Source of the DNA: Aspidiotus rigidus
Lineage: Eukaryota > Arthropoda > Insecta > Hemiptera > Diaspididae
Direction: 5' to 3'
DNA: 64,000 nucleotides
NCBI GenBank assembly: GCA_035079385.1
Contig: JAVHKY010000018.1
Span: 3,038,001 to 3,102,000, forward strand
This document shows, piece by piece, positions 23,226 through 35,843 of this stretch. How positions within the stretch are numbered: position 1 is the first letter of the stretch; the number at the start of each line of letters is the position of its first letter. The notes under the pieces were generated by a model that had not been told where the DNA came from, ran no database searches, and was given only the letters and a program-made list of their open reading frames with translations. Position numbers and translations under genes: made by a program.

Positions 23226-23283
23226 TGAGGAAGGGCCTCCGTCCCATAAGAAATACATTGTGCATAGGCCCTCTTGCCAGATA
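23226..23283. repeat. small hairpin related to the 15.5-kb hairpin
   Basis: AAGGGCCTCCGTCCCATAAG, then AAATACATTG, then AGGCCCTCTTG. The arm core GGGCCT/AGGCCC pairs. The loop ATAAGAAATACATTG is nearly that of the 15492-15586 hairpin. Confidence 0.5.
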
Positions 23284-23725
23284 CGTCCTCATATATCCTA
23301 AGGTTAGGTAATGACGTTATCAAAATTGGACCCTTTCTAGCCAAACCCAACGAAGAGACATGATAACAATCTAAAGAAATAAAGACAGTTAATGTTCCTT
23401 TACTATAAGCGGAGATTCTCCTTTTCCCCAGATCGTTATCATGTCGCTTGGTTGGGTATGGCTAAAAATGGTCCAATTGGGATTGAGGTCGTCACAGGTT
23501 GATGAAATCACAGAAATGTCTCAAGGTTAGGGGTGATGACGTCATAAAAGTGTATACTTTTACAGGTTATGACGTCACAGATGGATTGATGACATCACAA
23601 AAGCGTATATATCCCAAGGTTAAGGAGTCAAGACCTCACGGGATGATGACATCATCAAGTTTGAGAATGAGACCATCGTGTGATCGCATCACAAAAGAGT
23701 AAATATCTGAAGGTTAGATGCAAGG

Positions 23726-24690
23726 ATGGGAAGTTATTTGGAAGTTGGAAGTGGAAGTTGGAAGTTTTTCGATAAATGCGCTCAGGAAGTGGAAGCTGGA
23801 AGTTGGAAGTGGAAGTCAATAGCATATCTCAATCTTTTTTGTTTTTGTTTTTTTTTTTTTGTGTGGCACCACTGCATATTTTGTCGGAAGTTGAAAGTGG
23901 AAGCTGGAAGTTGGAAGCTGCAACGCGAGAAGTTGGAAGTCGAAGTCAGAAAAAAAAATTGGAAGTGGAAGTGGAAGTTTTATCAATCGACTTCGCATCC
24001 TTGGTTAGATGTTATGACGTCACAGATTGACAACAGTACAAAGGTTCCTAAGTTAAGGTAGCGATGACATCACCGGATCAGAACGTCATCAAAATTGGGA
24101 TTGAGACCGTCGCGGGTTGATGAAATCACAGACATGTAAATGTCTCAAGGATAGAAGTTATGACGTCGCTAGAAATTATTGAAATGATGCCATGGGTTGA
24201 TGACCTTATGAAAGTGTACACTTTTAGAGGTTATGATGTTGCAGACGGATTGGTGACATCACAAAAGCGTATATATCCCAAGGTTAAGGAGTCAAGACCT
24301 CACGGGATAATGACATCATCAAGTTTGAGAATGAGACCATCGTGTGATCACATCACAAAAGAGTAAATATCTGAAGATTAGATGCAAGGATGGGAAGTTA
24401 TTTGGAAGTTGGAAGTGGAAGTTGGAAGTTATTCGATAAATGCGCTCAGGAAGTGGAAGCTGGAAGTTGGAAGTCGCGATGTGAGAAGTTGGAAGTTGGA
24501 AGTGGAAGTCAATAGCATAATTATCTCAATCTTTTTTTTTTTTTTTTTTGTATGGCACCACCGCATATTTTGTCGGAAGTTGAAAGTGGAAGCTGGAAGT
24601 TGGAAGCTGCAACGCGAGAAGTTGGAAGTGGAAGCCAAAAAAAAAAAAAAATTGGAAGTGGAAATGGAAATGGAAGTTTTATCAATCGAT
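23726..24690. repeat. GGAAGT-rich tracts (two copies)
   Basis: GGAAGTTGGAAGTGGAAGTT and similar words fill parts of 23728-23980 and 24390-24680. They are interrupted by T-runs with TGGCACCAC and ATATTTTGTCGGAAGTTG. The two tracts are copies of each other at the 664-bp spacing. Confidence 0.7.
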
Positions 24691-25054
24691 TTTGCATCCT
24701 TAGTTAGATGTTATGACGTCACAGATTGACAACAGTACAAAGGTTCCTAAGTTTAGGTAGCGATGACATCACCGGATGATGACGCCATCAAAATTGGGAT
24801 TGAGGCCGTCGCAGGTTGATGAAATCACAAAATTGTAAATGTCTCAAGGATAGAAGTTATGACGTCACTAGAAATTATTGAAATGATGCTATGGGTTGAT
24901 GACATTATGAAAGTGTACACTTTTAGAGGTTATGATGTTGCAGATGGATTGGTGACATCACAAAGGGGTGTATATCCCAAGGTTAAGGAGTGACGACATC
25001 ATCTAATTTGAGATTGAGACCATTGTATGATCACATCACAAAAGGGTAAATATA

Positions 25055-25126
25055 GTAGGGATGAAGATAGGTACAGGCACGTAAGGGGGGAAACGCTTAC
25101 GTGTCTGTACCTATCTTCATCCCTAC
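25055..25126. repeat. hairpin with 31-bp arms
   Basis: GTAGGGATGAAGATAGGTAC then AGGCACGTAAG pairs with CTTACGTG then TCTGTACCTATCTTCATCCC, ending TAC, with one mismatch and a loop of about 10 bases. It takes the place of the GGAAGT tract in the third repeat unit. Confidence 0.9.
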
Positions 25127-25299
25127 AGAAAATGACTCGTACCATAGCGGATAACATCTCCTTCAAAGGGTAAATATCTCAAGGCTAGAGGCGAGGACGT
25201 CACTGGGAATGATCGGAATGATGTTATGGTTGATGACGTCACTAAAGTATTCAAGTTTAGAAGTCATGACCTCAGGGGTTGATGATGTGACTAAAGTTG

Positions 25300-28200
25300 C
25301 GCTTGAGGACATTACGAGTTGATGACGCACAAACATGTATGTATAAGTCTTGAATGAGTAAAATTTCAGTATGAATATCAAACAATTAACATAACATTTT
25401 CTGAAAAATCGTGAAGTAATATCAACATGATGCTCAAGAACAAGCGAGACAGGATGAAAATGAGACATATCCATGATCTTATATATTTTTCTGAAGGGAA
25501 GAAATTTGAAGCAAGCTTCATTCATTAGAGTTTTTGTAAGATTTTCCCTATTTTCGTTTACTAACCAAAGTACAATAAAAGTAACATAATGTATTTCTGA
25601 AAGCTACACAATTTTTTATTATTTTTTTTTTTTTTTTGGGGGGGGGGAGGATTAGGATGGAAAATTTTTAAATCTAATACTGAACTGGCTAGACGTCTTG
25701 AGTTGCTAATTAGAGGAGACAGTGGAATAAAGTTACCAAGATTTGGGCAGTCGTGTACTACTTTGCGTCTATTTTTTCTGGAGTGGGTCAAAAATATTTA
25801 TCTCAATTCAAAGGATGAAGTTCTCATTTCAGCAAACACCATCATTTGATTTAATTTTTCTGAACGAATAAAGAGCTATGTGATAACTGAGAGTAAGAAC
25901 GTTCGAGGAACACATTCTGTATCAGTCCTTTCCTCACGTGTCAGGGCGGCCATATACTAAACAGCGGTGCAAGAACGAGACTGCTGCGTTCAAGTTTCCA
26001 GTTCCAAATGATGAAAAAGTTTGGCAAGTTTTTACCGGTACACCCACAAATAATTAGCGTCACTGATTTAGATTTGAAAAATTATCAGTGGTAATAGAAT
26101 TTTCAACAAGGTTTTACTCGTTTTTAGGCTCACCGTAAACAGTAGTTTCCGAAGAAGATGGAGGGAGGGAGGGAGGGAGGGAGGAGCAGAATTAACCAAA
26201 TAATAAGAAACATTAACGACTGCGCTCGTTTTCGTTCGTTGACAAACTGAGACGAAATTACGAGAGAAAACTACAAGTACGGTCGTCCATCCATGCACTG
26301 CGAGGCGAAAAGCGACCTCGTAACAATCCAGAGTCACATTAAAGTTGCAAAAAGCATATACACTTACAAAGCGCGAGGCGGAATACGCCGTAGTATAATA
26401 ATATTCACGAACTGTTGGAGCTCGCTCATCGTTAATGGAAACGTTTATAAAAGCTAGAGGACGCGCGAAGGAGTCGAAGAAATTATTTCCTATATAATAA
26501 ACTCGGTTACCAACATACAACTGTTACAGTGAGTTTGGCTTATTAATTTTACTTCCACCGGCCACCTCGCCCGCTCCCAAATATTCTCTCTCATACACAG
26601 TACGCATAATATACTCTTATACATAAGTTTCGACGATTTTCAACTCGCTGATATAGCGGGAGACGCCGAAGACGAAGGCCCGTAGGCTTCGGCGACGACG
26701 CGAAGGGGGTTGTCATTTAAGTTTATGCGTTCTAGCCGGCTAAAACGAGAGAGAAAGAGAGGGGGTTAATAAAATTTTGAACTTGTTTTAAGTGAATTTT
26801 ATATGAGGTTGTGGCCGTTGATTTTCTTATACTAGAAAGTTGAAAGCTGCGAAAGGGTTTAAGATTCAATGAAACGCACCGCAGAAAGGGACGCGGGCAG
26901 AGGGGGCAAAGTTTAAAGTATTATAATTCTTGTAAAACAGGCTATTAGCCGGTTGTTAGGTTTTCTTTGAATAAAAAGAAGAAAAGGGTTGCCGGTGGAG
27001 AAATCCAGTAAGATAATATTATGGGGTAGCGGAGCGAATGTTTCACACTTTCCTCTTTCTCTCTTTGTAGGGCGTTCGTTTTGGAAAACTGCGTGTGCAA
27101 CTTGATTTCCATTTGTTTTTCCATTATCCCTTCTTTCCGTGGCTGGACGCAGTTCGTGCAGAAAATCTTCTTAAATGGTAAAACCGATGCGAACAGAGAA
27201 AAATTATACAAGCGCTTCGTCGCCTTCCCTATACATCTTTATTATTGTTATTATACCGTATTTCAATAATGTTGGCCTGTGCTCCTTCGCCTCTCGTTTG
27301 TTTCTCATTTTGCAACTCTAATCGTATAATCCTTTACACGCATAACCCGCAAGATACAATAATTATTATTTTATTACCGCGTCAGAATTTAATTCCCGGA
27401 GCTGGATGTATAACTTTAGAAGAAAACTGAAGCAAACCAAGACAAACATTGAAGAAGACATTAAGTGGACTAGTGTGATACGAACCCTATCCACCCAAGA
27501 ATCGAAGAGGAGAGAGAGGTAGTCCTCATATGAAAAGCTAAGAAAGGAAATGCCTTCAGTGCATTGAACCAAGGTTGCAGTTTAGGCACCCTAGGTGACG
27601 TCATTTTTCCAAGTAATTCTAACTCGATGTTCGTGCGCTGTACGACGATTTACGCTTTGTGAAGATTTACGACAAAACGCATCATAATAAATAAAGATAA
27701 ACGTCGATTTTTTTTTTCTCTTTCCAAATTGATAAAAAATTTTTTTCTTTCATTTACCACACCGAGGAATTCTGGTAATATTATTTTATTTACGCGTTTT
27801 CTACGTTCGCACGCATCACGAAAATCAGCAGCAGCCCCCAACGATACTCGTGCCAAAGCTCGCTCGTCTCCGTTATCTGACAAGAAAATCTTTTTCGTAT
27901 TTCGCCCGCGATTTAAAAGTTTTTGCGCTCCTCCATCGCCCCTCAACTTCTGGCCGAAGCCGCAGCGCGTTTTCTTTTTTTTATTTGATCCGCCGTTGTC
28001 GCCTCGCACGTACATCGAGCGTCGTCATATTCGCGAATATCGTGTATAAAATACCCGTAAATACCTTCTGCCAACCTCGACTTAACTTCTCATTTTTTCC
28101 GTATAATTTAGCGCGTATTGCTATTCATATCTCTTTTTCTCGGATTGACTCCCTCCATCCACTCATCGACGCTGATTTAATCTTTATACCGAAACGAAAT

Positions 28201-28600
28201 CGATTCATTGAGCACGCTATCGTATGGTCTGATGTTTGATTTAGATTGTCCCGACGAGAGGTGAGCTTTTTTACCCTCTCTCGTGGGCACTCGATTCAAT
28301 GTATTTCTTCCTTTGATGATTTTTTTCTTCTCTCTCGCCCTTGTTGTCAGTGTCAGTCGAGACACTTCGTTTTGACAGTCGATGTCATTCGAAATACAAA
28401 GAAGTGTATCGAGCTAGTGCCTATAATCTAGCAAAATATGATTTTGACAATGAGAAATTTTTTATGAAAAATGTAACTTGGTATGGTCGTGGTGAATACT
28501 CCCCCTGAATTACGCCCCAAATTTCGTAACCGCTTTAAAATTGCCTCACGCTTGGTGAGCCTGTCTCTCTAAGAGTCTATACACCGAACAATCGTTCGAG
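25300..28600. other. unique intron sequence with simple repeats
   Basis: It contains T-rich and G-rich runs near 25620-25650 and a (GGGA)n tract at about 26156-26183. A minus-strand frame of 150 codons (26068-26520) and overlapping frames at 27.65-28.24 kb resemble no protein I know. No repeat family from elsewhere in the window is seen. Confidence 0.35.
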
Positions 28601-28779
28601 TGTCGGCTATTGGGAAACTTCACCCCTTCCCTCACCACCCAATTGAAAGAACTACTTCTCTTTTAGAATTCATCAAATTTGGACACTTTCTTCGTTTTCT
28701 AAAAATCTTGTTGATGTCAGGTCGATTTCGAATCAACCTATTAAAATTTTTGACAGACCTGAAATCACTGCTCTGTTGC

Positions 28780-29880
28780 GTTAACAGTCGCTTCGTCGTA
28801 TTCCGAGAATGCATAAAGGTCGACCTCGAATGTTTTCACAATCCTCACTTGAAGTCCACTGAACCCGACGCCGATATCCAGTCGATATGAGATAATATTT
28901 ATTGACCACATTTTGACTGCTGCGTTTTTTGGATTCAACAATCGATGAGAATTTATTTAAAATTCCTCCAACTGAGGAAGGACTGTGAGGAATGTATGAC
29001 GATGAGGACTCGTTGTATGATAAGGTTGGTAGAATGTGGGTCTTGGATAGCGAGTAAGGGTGAGAGAGAATGAATATAGAAGCGGAGTTTCTCATACGGG
29101 GACATGAGATGTTACCCTGAATGGTGATTGTACATAGGGACCCGTCCTCGAGGAAAAGAAGGTGTGAGGGAAATTTTGAAGAAATAATTTTGTTAATGCG
29201 TTGTTTCTATACAAATTTACCTGTTTCGGGAATTTCAGAAATATCGAGATGGATGTCAGGGACAGGGGTTAACCAACAATAAGTGGATGAAAATATCGGA
29301 AGTACGGGCCTAAGTTTGAGATCAGTGCCTAGATAAGATTGGAACAAAAGAAGGTGTGAGTTGGATACATTGAAAGCATTTGAAACGATGAGAGGATTTG
29401 CGTTTTGGGATGTTGAGGCCAGGAAGTTACCAGTAGATGAAAGAGCGCGATAACGGACAGGAGGAACGCCTGCATCAGAGCATAGGGTGAGTCAAGGGAT
29501 GGTGCGCAGTTCGCTAGGGGCCAGAAATATGCCGAAAAATTGAATTGAGTCCAGAATTTTGACGTTGTATTGTTGGAGTGGTTGTGAATTCGAGAACCGT
29601 AATCAAGTTGGAACTATTGCAGAGTTGGAATAGGAGTTTACGATCGAAGAGGTTTTGGAGTCGAAGATGAGACCGAGTAACTCGGCAGAGGATTAAACGG
29701 TGATTGTCAGAATCGAAATTCCACCGTCTCCACAAACCCACACTGGAAAGCATACGTAAGGCAAAATCTATAGGAAGCCAACGAATATCGATACCATCAT
29801 CCCAGACGATTCCTACCACCACCCAACTACTGCTGTCGAGCAATTTATGTTCTGAAGTGGAATGAAGAAAATAGGAAAAC
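28780..29880 (-). pseudogene. I-like LINE: RT C-terminus and connection to RNase H
   Basis: Minus-strand frames read, in order, LLFQLCNSSKLDYGSRIHNH (as LxYGSxIY in the family), FWTQFNFSAYFWPLANCAPS (eroded LDxIxNxxLRxxxGAFRTSP), then SPDIHLDISEIPETG-like connection sequence, and finally a DGSLCT-like start of RNase H. Many shifts and stops interrupt it. The succession is that of LINEs with RNase H downstream of the RT. The fragment is old, and the exact clade cannot be set by eye. Confidence 0.55.
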
Positions 29881-29884
29881 AATT

Positions 29885-30290
29885 GAGATACTAAAGCAGA
29901 TCGCAGCGCAACAGCCAGCCAAGAGCTACTCTAGAGGTATGGATAATGGAGTCCTTGAGAAAATGGAATCAAAGAAGAAAACTCATAACAGCAAAGTGAG
30001 AAAGTACTGCAAAGTGGAGTGTACAAGCTCAGTTGCGAACAGTGCGGAGGCATCCTGTAGAAGGTTCAACATCAGAAGAAAAGGGTACGAAATATCAAGG
30101 GACAAAGAAGGTGGTAAGTCCACAATGAAGAATAGCACAATGGTAAAGGAATATGTTAAGTCAGACATGTAGAAAATCACACAAAGAGAAGAAAACTCTT
30201 GGAACAGATTGAGATTGCAAAGGGAAAGAGGAGAAAAGTTAGCTCTTGAACAATGTAATCCACATTTGACTGTTCAAAATTATTTGGCTT
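29885..30290 (+). pseudogene. Penelope-like element fragment (second family), linker and nuclease start
   Basis: The plus strand reads QSGVYKLSCEQCGGI, the conserved approach to a GIY-YIG nuclease, and then, shifted, RRFNIRRKGYEISRDKEGG. The residues normally encoding the YIG half and next turn are missing: four bases separate the Ile codon from the Arg-Arg-Phe codons. A copy of the same family with the same gap lies on the minus strand near 54.5 kb. Nothing of the RT is recognisable here. Confidence 0.6.
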
Positions 30291-30544
30291 ACTGATTGGA
30301 TGAGAAAGAAACAACAGAGCCGACCAATAAGATGACAGCAAACCTAGTAAGAGTTCCTGAAGTAGGTCAGGTGTTTCTAGGCATTTCCCAGAGAAAGACT
30401 TTCCCAAATAACCACGCCCCTTCTTCCCTTCCGAATCACAGCCTGATTTTTCGTAAAATTTATCGTACGCCGTGCGCCGTTTTCCATTTGATGTCTGGCC
30501 AAGACAAAAATGGTCCAAGTCCAACACCAAAGGCAAAAGAGATC

Positions 30545-32455
30545 TAAGTCCTTTCATCATATATAGCTCGGAATTCGAAATTTTTCCAAATCCGCCACCT
30601 ATTGTAGCTCGGAGGTGGGACCTAGAAAAATTTCGACTTTAGACTCTGTGACGACACTATTTGATGACGTCATAGGTCAGTGAAATTCTTTCAAGTCCCT
30701 TGGGATTTGGAAAAATGTCGACTATGACGACATGATATGATCACGTCGAAATGGTCTACGTTACACCTAAACAAAAATGGTCCAAGATCGAATTCATAAA
30801 AATAATAATAAAATTATTAAATTAAAAATTTCTACAAAATTCTTTTAAAAAAATATTAAAATTGTTAAATTAATAAAATGAATTACATCTAAATATTCAA
30901 CTATAAATAAAAATGGGATTGAAATAAAATTATATATTAAAATATTAAATTGAATTTTTAAATTTTTATTTAATAAAATTAATATTATTTAAATAATTGA
31001 TTTTATAATAATTTAATAAATTAATTAATAAAATATTTATAAAAAATAAATTTAATAATTAATTATAAAAATATTTTTGTAATTAAATATTAAATTAATA
31101 GAAAAAATTATTATATAAATCAATAAAACAATTAAATTCAATAATAATATTGATATATATAAAAAATAATTTATATTTAAAATTAAAGAAAAAAAATATA
31201 CTTCACTAAAAAATCTTATAAGATTATACTATTTATTGAATTTATTTAATTACTATATATTTATTTATATATGTATATTTAAACGTTATCTATTAGGTAT
31301 TAATATAATATGTTATAATTTAATTAATATTATTTTTATTTTTATTTTAATAATCAAATTTACATTAAAAAAAAAATTAAGTAAGTATATTCATTTACTT
31401 AAATTTATTCTATAAAATTCCTAAACTGATAATCCTAAAAAACATTATTTATATTAATAATTTATTTTTATTTATACTTATTAATAGTTTAATTATATTT
31501 AATTTAAATCATTTAAATTATTAATATTTAATCTTTCTATTAATAATATATATTGAATTTCATTAATTGGAGATTAAAGAATTTTTTATATTTAATCTAA
31601 TTTATAAATTTAATAAAATAAATAATAAATACAATGATATTATATTAAATAATAAATTTATTTAAAAAATTATAAATCAATTATTTTTACTATCATGTAG
31701 CTTGAAGGTGGGACTTGGAAAAATTTCGACTTTCGATCCTGTAACGTCACGATCTGATGACGTCGACTCAGAGAAAAGTTTCCAAGTCTCTTACCACAAT
31801 ATATGATACGAAAGAAACCTTGAAAAATTTCGACTTTAGACCCTGTGACGTCACGATCTGATGATGTCATAGGTCAGTAGAATTCTTTGAAGTCCCTTGG
31901 GACTTGGAAAAATTTCGACAATCGCCCCAATGACGACATGACATGATGACGTCAAAATGGTCTACGTTCCACCTAAGCAAAAATGGTTACAGACCCGCTC
32001 TTATCATGTAGTTCGGAGTCGGGACTTGGAAAAATGTCGACTTTTGACCCTGTAACGTCACGATCTGATGACGTCATAGGTCAGTGGAATTTTTCCAAGT
32101 CTCTTGCCACAATACATGATACGAAGGAAACTTGAAAAAATTTCGACTTCTGAGACACGTTGTATGATAGTAAAGCGACTAGAAAAAATTTTGACTTTTG
32201 ACCCTACGACATCATGATCTGATGTCTTCAAAATTTTCCAAGTTATACCTTGACAAAAATGGTCCAAGTCCCCTCCTATCGAATGGCTTGGAGGTGGAAT
32301 TTGGAAAAATTCCAAATTTCGACGCTGGGACTTCACGATCTGATGATGTCAAAGGTCAGTGAAATTCTCCTCAAGATTTTCTCACAATACTAAAACCGAT
32401 TCGACCCAAAGAACAGGTTCCCTGCGCTCCTCGTAACTTCGTTCAGGAAGCAGTC
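30545..32455. repeat. GACTTGGAAAAATTTCGAC repeat block
   Basis: Irregular copies of GGGACTTGGAAAAATTTCGA joined to CTGTGACGTCACGATCTGAT and AAAAATGGTCCAAGTC recur through this block. The right edge (CAGGTTCCCTGCGCTCCTCG then AACTTCGTTCAGGAAGC) is the inverse of the left edge of the element at 5.03 kb, so both belong to one family. It is interrupted by the AT-rich block 30796-31690. Confidence 0.7.
30796..31690. other. extremely AT-rich insert, possible mitochondrial fragment
   Basis: About 890 bp of nearly pure A/T lies inside the repeat block, with abrupt edges (GGTCCAAGATCGAATTC on the left, TATCATGTAGCTTGAAGG on the right). Composition is far from the flanks. One minus-strand stretch reads PFLFMVEYL under the invertebrate mitochondrial code, faintly like ND1, but AT-rich DNA gives such readings by chance. 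A nuclear mitochondrial insertion or an AT satellite are both possible. Confidence 0.35.
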
Positions 32456-32459
32456 GTTT

Positions 32460-35400
32460 TTTTTTGGTGGGTAGGAGAAATTCCCGATAGAACAAGTCGT
32501 AAATAGTTGAAAGAGCCAAGAAATTGCCGAGTGCGGAGGTAATCGTAAAGGAAAGTAGTGGAAATGGTAAATATTACAACAATACACAGAAAGAATACGA
32601 ACGGAGGGGGTGAAGGGTTGTCGTTAACTCACTCTTCATCTAATTTTTACGAAAGTAGAAGAAAAGTACAACCAAAGAGTTTTACAACAAGTATAGGTAG
32701 GCAGAGGTGAACGAAAAAATTCGGGAAAGAGTAGACGTGAAGAATATTCCACTATCTAGGGGTCTAAGAGAAGAAGAAAAAGCCAGAGAACGAGTTGAAG
32801 GAACGAAACTGAATGAAAATTAGGTGTCTTACGGTCCCAATCACCGAAGAATCGCAAGATGGAAAAAACTATTAACGTTTTTAAATACAAACCGCGGACC
32901 GCAGAGTATAATGTAAAGCATACCTAGCGCCGTGAAAAATGTGAAAAAGATTAAAAAGCCCGGGAATCGTCATTCTCTCCATTAAATAAGCGAATTAACC
33001 GCGAAGCCGGAATACAGGAAGACGAAGAGCCACAAGCGCGCGCGAGAGAGAAAGAAGAAAAACATTTGTGCTCTATCCGGTGTCAGGGGTGAAATAGCGA
33101 AATGCAAATTGAAGAAAAGATAAGGAAAACACACGCACACATTCGTAGGGCCGGCGGAGGAAGAAAATAAGAGACGAAAAAGCGAGAAAAAAGGAACCGT
33201 AACATAAAAAGGGCAAACAATAAAAATTCATATTGGCGAAGCTAATTTATTTTAGCTTTAGGGAGCTGTACGCGGAAAAGAAATTACCGAATAGGAAGGG
33301 AGCGTCGTGACGCTTCTTCCAATGCATATTGTACGGCACATTAAACATCCGCCGTGAAAGCAAATGATGACATTAAAAAGAGATTTCACCAGTAAGAAAA
33401 ACTTTTTTCATACGCTCATGCTCGGCGCGTACTCTTGTCTTTTCTTCTTGTATTTTTTTTTTTTTTTCTTCGTACTTTTATTTTTTCTTCTTTTTCCCCT
33501 TTCTGTTTCTTTTTAATCCTTCTTACTAGTTCAATGTTTAAATCAAGACGAAAGGGTAAATGGCCCCGTGTCAAGGTGTATCTTTTAAATAGCATCATAT
33601 CCGAGTGAGAAAGCAGGACAGACTGAAAAAAAAAAAAGCAATTTTAGCTGTAATATAACTATAACAAAGTTGCACTTTCTGGAGGTTTTCTCTTCTTTAA
33701 CGGACGTAGCTTCCATTTACATAAAGTTTTATAACTATCATCGTATCGCGCAAAGGTAACGAGTTCATTTGTAAAATATTTATACGTTTCAAAATGAAAC
33801 ATTAAAGGTCACATCATATTCTCGATGAGAGAAAAAAGTTCGGGCGAAGAAAAAGAATAATAATAATAATAATTTCGTAATCGCCGGTATTTAAGGTTTT
33901 TTTTTTACCGAGTTTTAATTACGCCGGGAGCAGCAGTTTGAAAAAGAAATTTCGTTTCGGTACGGTGGTGCCAATAACGGTACCTGTAGTAATAATAATC
34001 TCCGAGCATAACCACTAAAATCGTCAAAATGATGGGTGCACTTCGCATTTCTCGACGGTTCCTTCCTTTGCGTACAGCAATTTCACGCAAACTGTACGAA
34101 AAATTATGGAATTTTTGAATTATCCAATTGATATTCGGTTATACTTGAAAAAATTTAATAACGAATAATGTCGGATATAAATAGAACAGGTGTTGAGAAT
34201 TACATTCGAATTTACATTACGATAACTTTCGGCGAATTTTTATCACGAGCGATGGGGTGCTCGAGAAAAAAGTGCCCGAAGACAGACGTGAATTATTCTA
34301 AGTGATCAGTCGATGACAAGAAGAATGTCCGATGTCACTATCTATCGCCTTTCAGTCGCTATCCAGTAGCCGTGCCCTCTCCCACATCTACATATCTGTT
34401 CTGGTTCTCAAAAAACTCACTTCTGGCACATCTTCAACCACTTAAAAAGAGGAGAGAATTAGCCTCTATTTTCCTTCTGAGTATGTACCTATTGTAACCA
34501 ATGGAAGTTATTCCAAATTTTTTGAATCCAATGAATTATAGTTTTACCCTATTGAAAATTATCGCACATAAAGTTTCCACTTTTCCACAGCTCCGTTTCT
34601 CAATTTTCTAGTATTACTTCTAACATTCTCTCGTATTTCCTCGAAACGGAAGAGATAATTTTCTACGCTCTGCCGGTGTGTCAATTGAATCCAACTTTAT
34701 CTTCGAACTTTAATAAAAAGCCGTGTGTACGACAAGACTAGGGTATATGGGATTTGAAAGTGATGTCTCCGCCGAAGAAACGCACTCCAGAACTATAAAT
34801 AAATCGTTTTACTAACACCTTGTTCATTCTCCTCCTCCCTTCTAGCTTTTTTTCCTCTATCCACGACACACGGACCAAACTCGATACGCGATATTTATTT
34901 ACGCTTTTCCTACCAACCATTTACGATTAATTCGACGTCGAAATTTATGGTTTCTGATGTCCGATACTATAGCTGGGCCAGAGCTTAACGAAACATTTAT
35001 ACGCACAGTCAGATTGTTTTTTCCGCGTAAAACTATACCATCAGATTTTCTGTACACGCTGCAATGAACGAAAATTTCTGCACTTTATTACGCGTCCGAA
35101 CGACCAACAATGCGATCATTTAAACGGCTTATTTGGCGCGTTTAAATCTATGATTTATATGTACTCGCTTTTTCGCAGTTGTAAAAAGCACGAAACGAGT
35201 GTTTATTTCCGTATTTAAGGATTTTATTATTAACGAGCGTGCGGGGTCTTTTTGGTACAGATTTCGAAAATTAAAACGCACGCTGTCATTTTATTCCGAG
35301 ACGGAAATAGAGAAGAGAAGGCGACGATGAGGTAGTTAACATTAATTGCTATATGCTATTTACTTACGTCTCCTCTCCTGACCCCTCGATGGAATTCTTA

Positions 35401-35840
35401 CTATCACTTGAAACCCCTAGTTGTGCAGAACCCTCTCCAAACTATTCATCGTTTCTTAGGATGTCGGGTCATATCAACCTCTGGGAGCTCAATGCTTTTG
35501 ACCTCGACACCAATTTCTGATGCCGATGACCTCAAAAACTATTACCACAACTTGAACTCTACAAGATCCTTCATTTCTTTATCAAAAGGAGGAAACCGAT
35601 AAATACATTCCGAAAAAATCCAACTCTGAAAGGAGGGACGTCGCGGTACAGCACCCGGGGAACTGAAAGTACGTAAAACGACACTAGCGCGCCAAGTTAT
35701 GAGATTTATCGAAAATTCGATTGTAAAGTATTGCATCCAGTTGAAAGCCAAAAAACCGTATACGGCTGAATTTCCACTGATACGAGAGAAGCTGAAAGCG
35801 GTACAGCTTCATTTAAACCTTTGTAAAGCAAAAGTCAAAA
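32460..35840. other. unique intron sequence
   Basis: It contains purine-rich DNA (32.6-33.2 kb), T-runs near 33450 and an AAT repeat near 33856. No gene, splice-flanked exon or repeat family from elsewhere was recognised. Confidence 0.35.
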
Positions 35841-35843
35841 TAA

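Larger units (their letters stand above)
22590..25270. repeat. repeat array rich in TGACGTCA, period about 664 bp in part
   Basis: The palindrome TGACGTCA and one-base variants (TGACATCA, TGACGTCG) recur every few tens of bases with phrases such as GGTTGATGA and ATATATCCCAAGGTTAAGGA. A unit of about 664 bp is tandemly repeated: GATGCAAGGATGGGAAGTTA occurs at 23717 and 24381. A third, diverged unit runs to about 25250. Within each of the first two units is a GGAAGT-rich tract. Two MITE-like insertions and one hairpin are embedded. No gene is seen. Confidence 0.75.

Noticed and set aside
26068..26520. 150-codon minus-strand frame
   Set aside because: It has no recognisable domain and ends in a GGGA microsatellite. 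It is likely a chance open frame in low-stop-density sequence.
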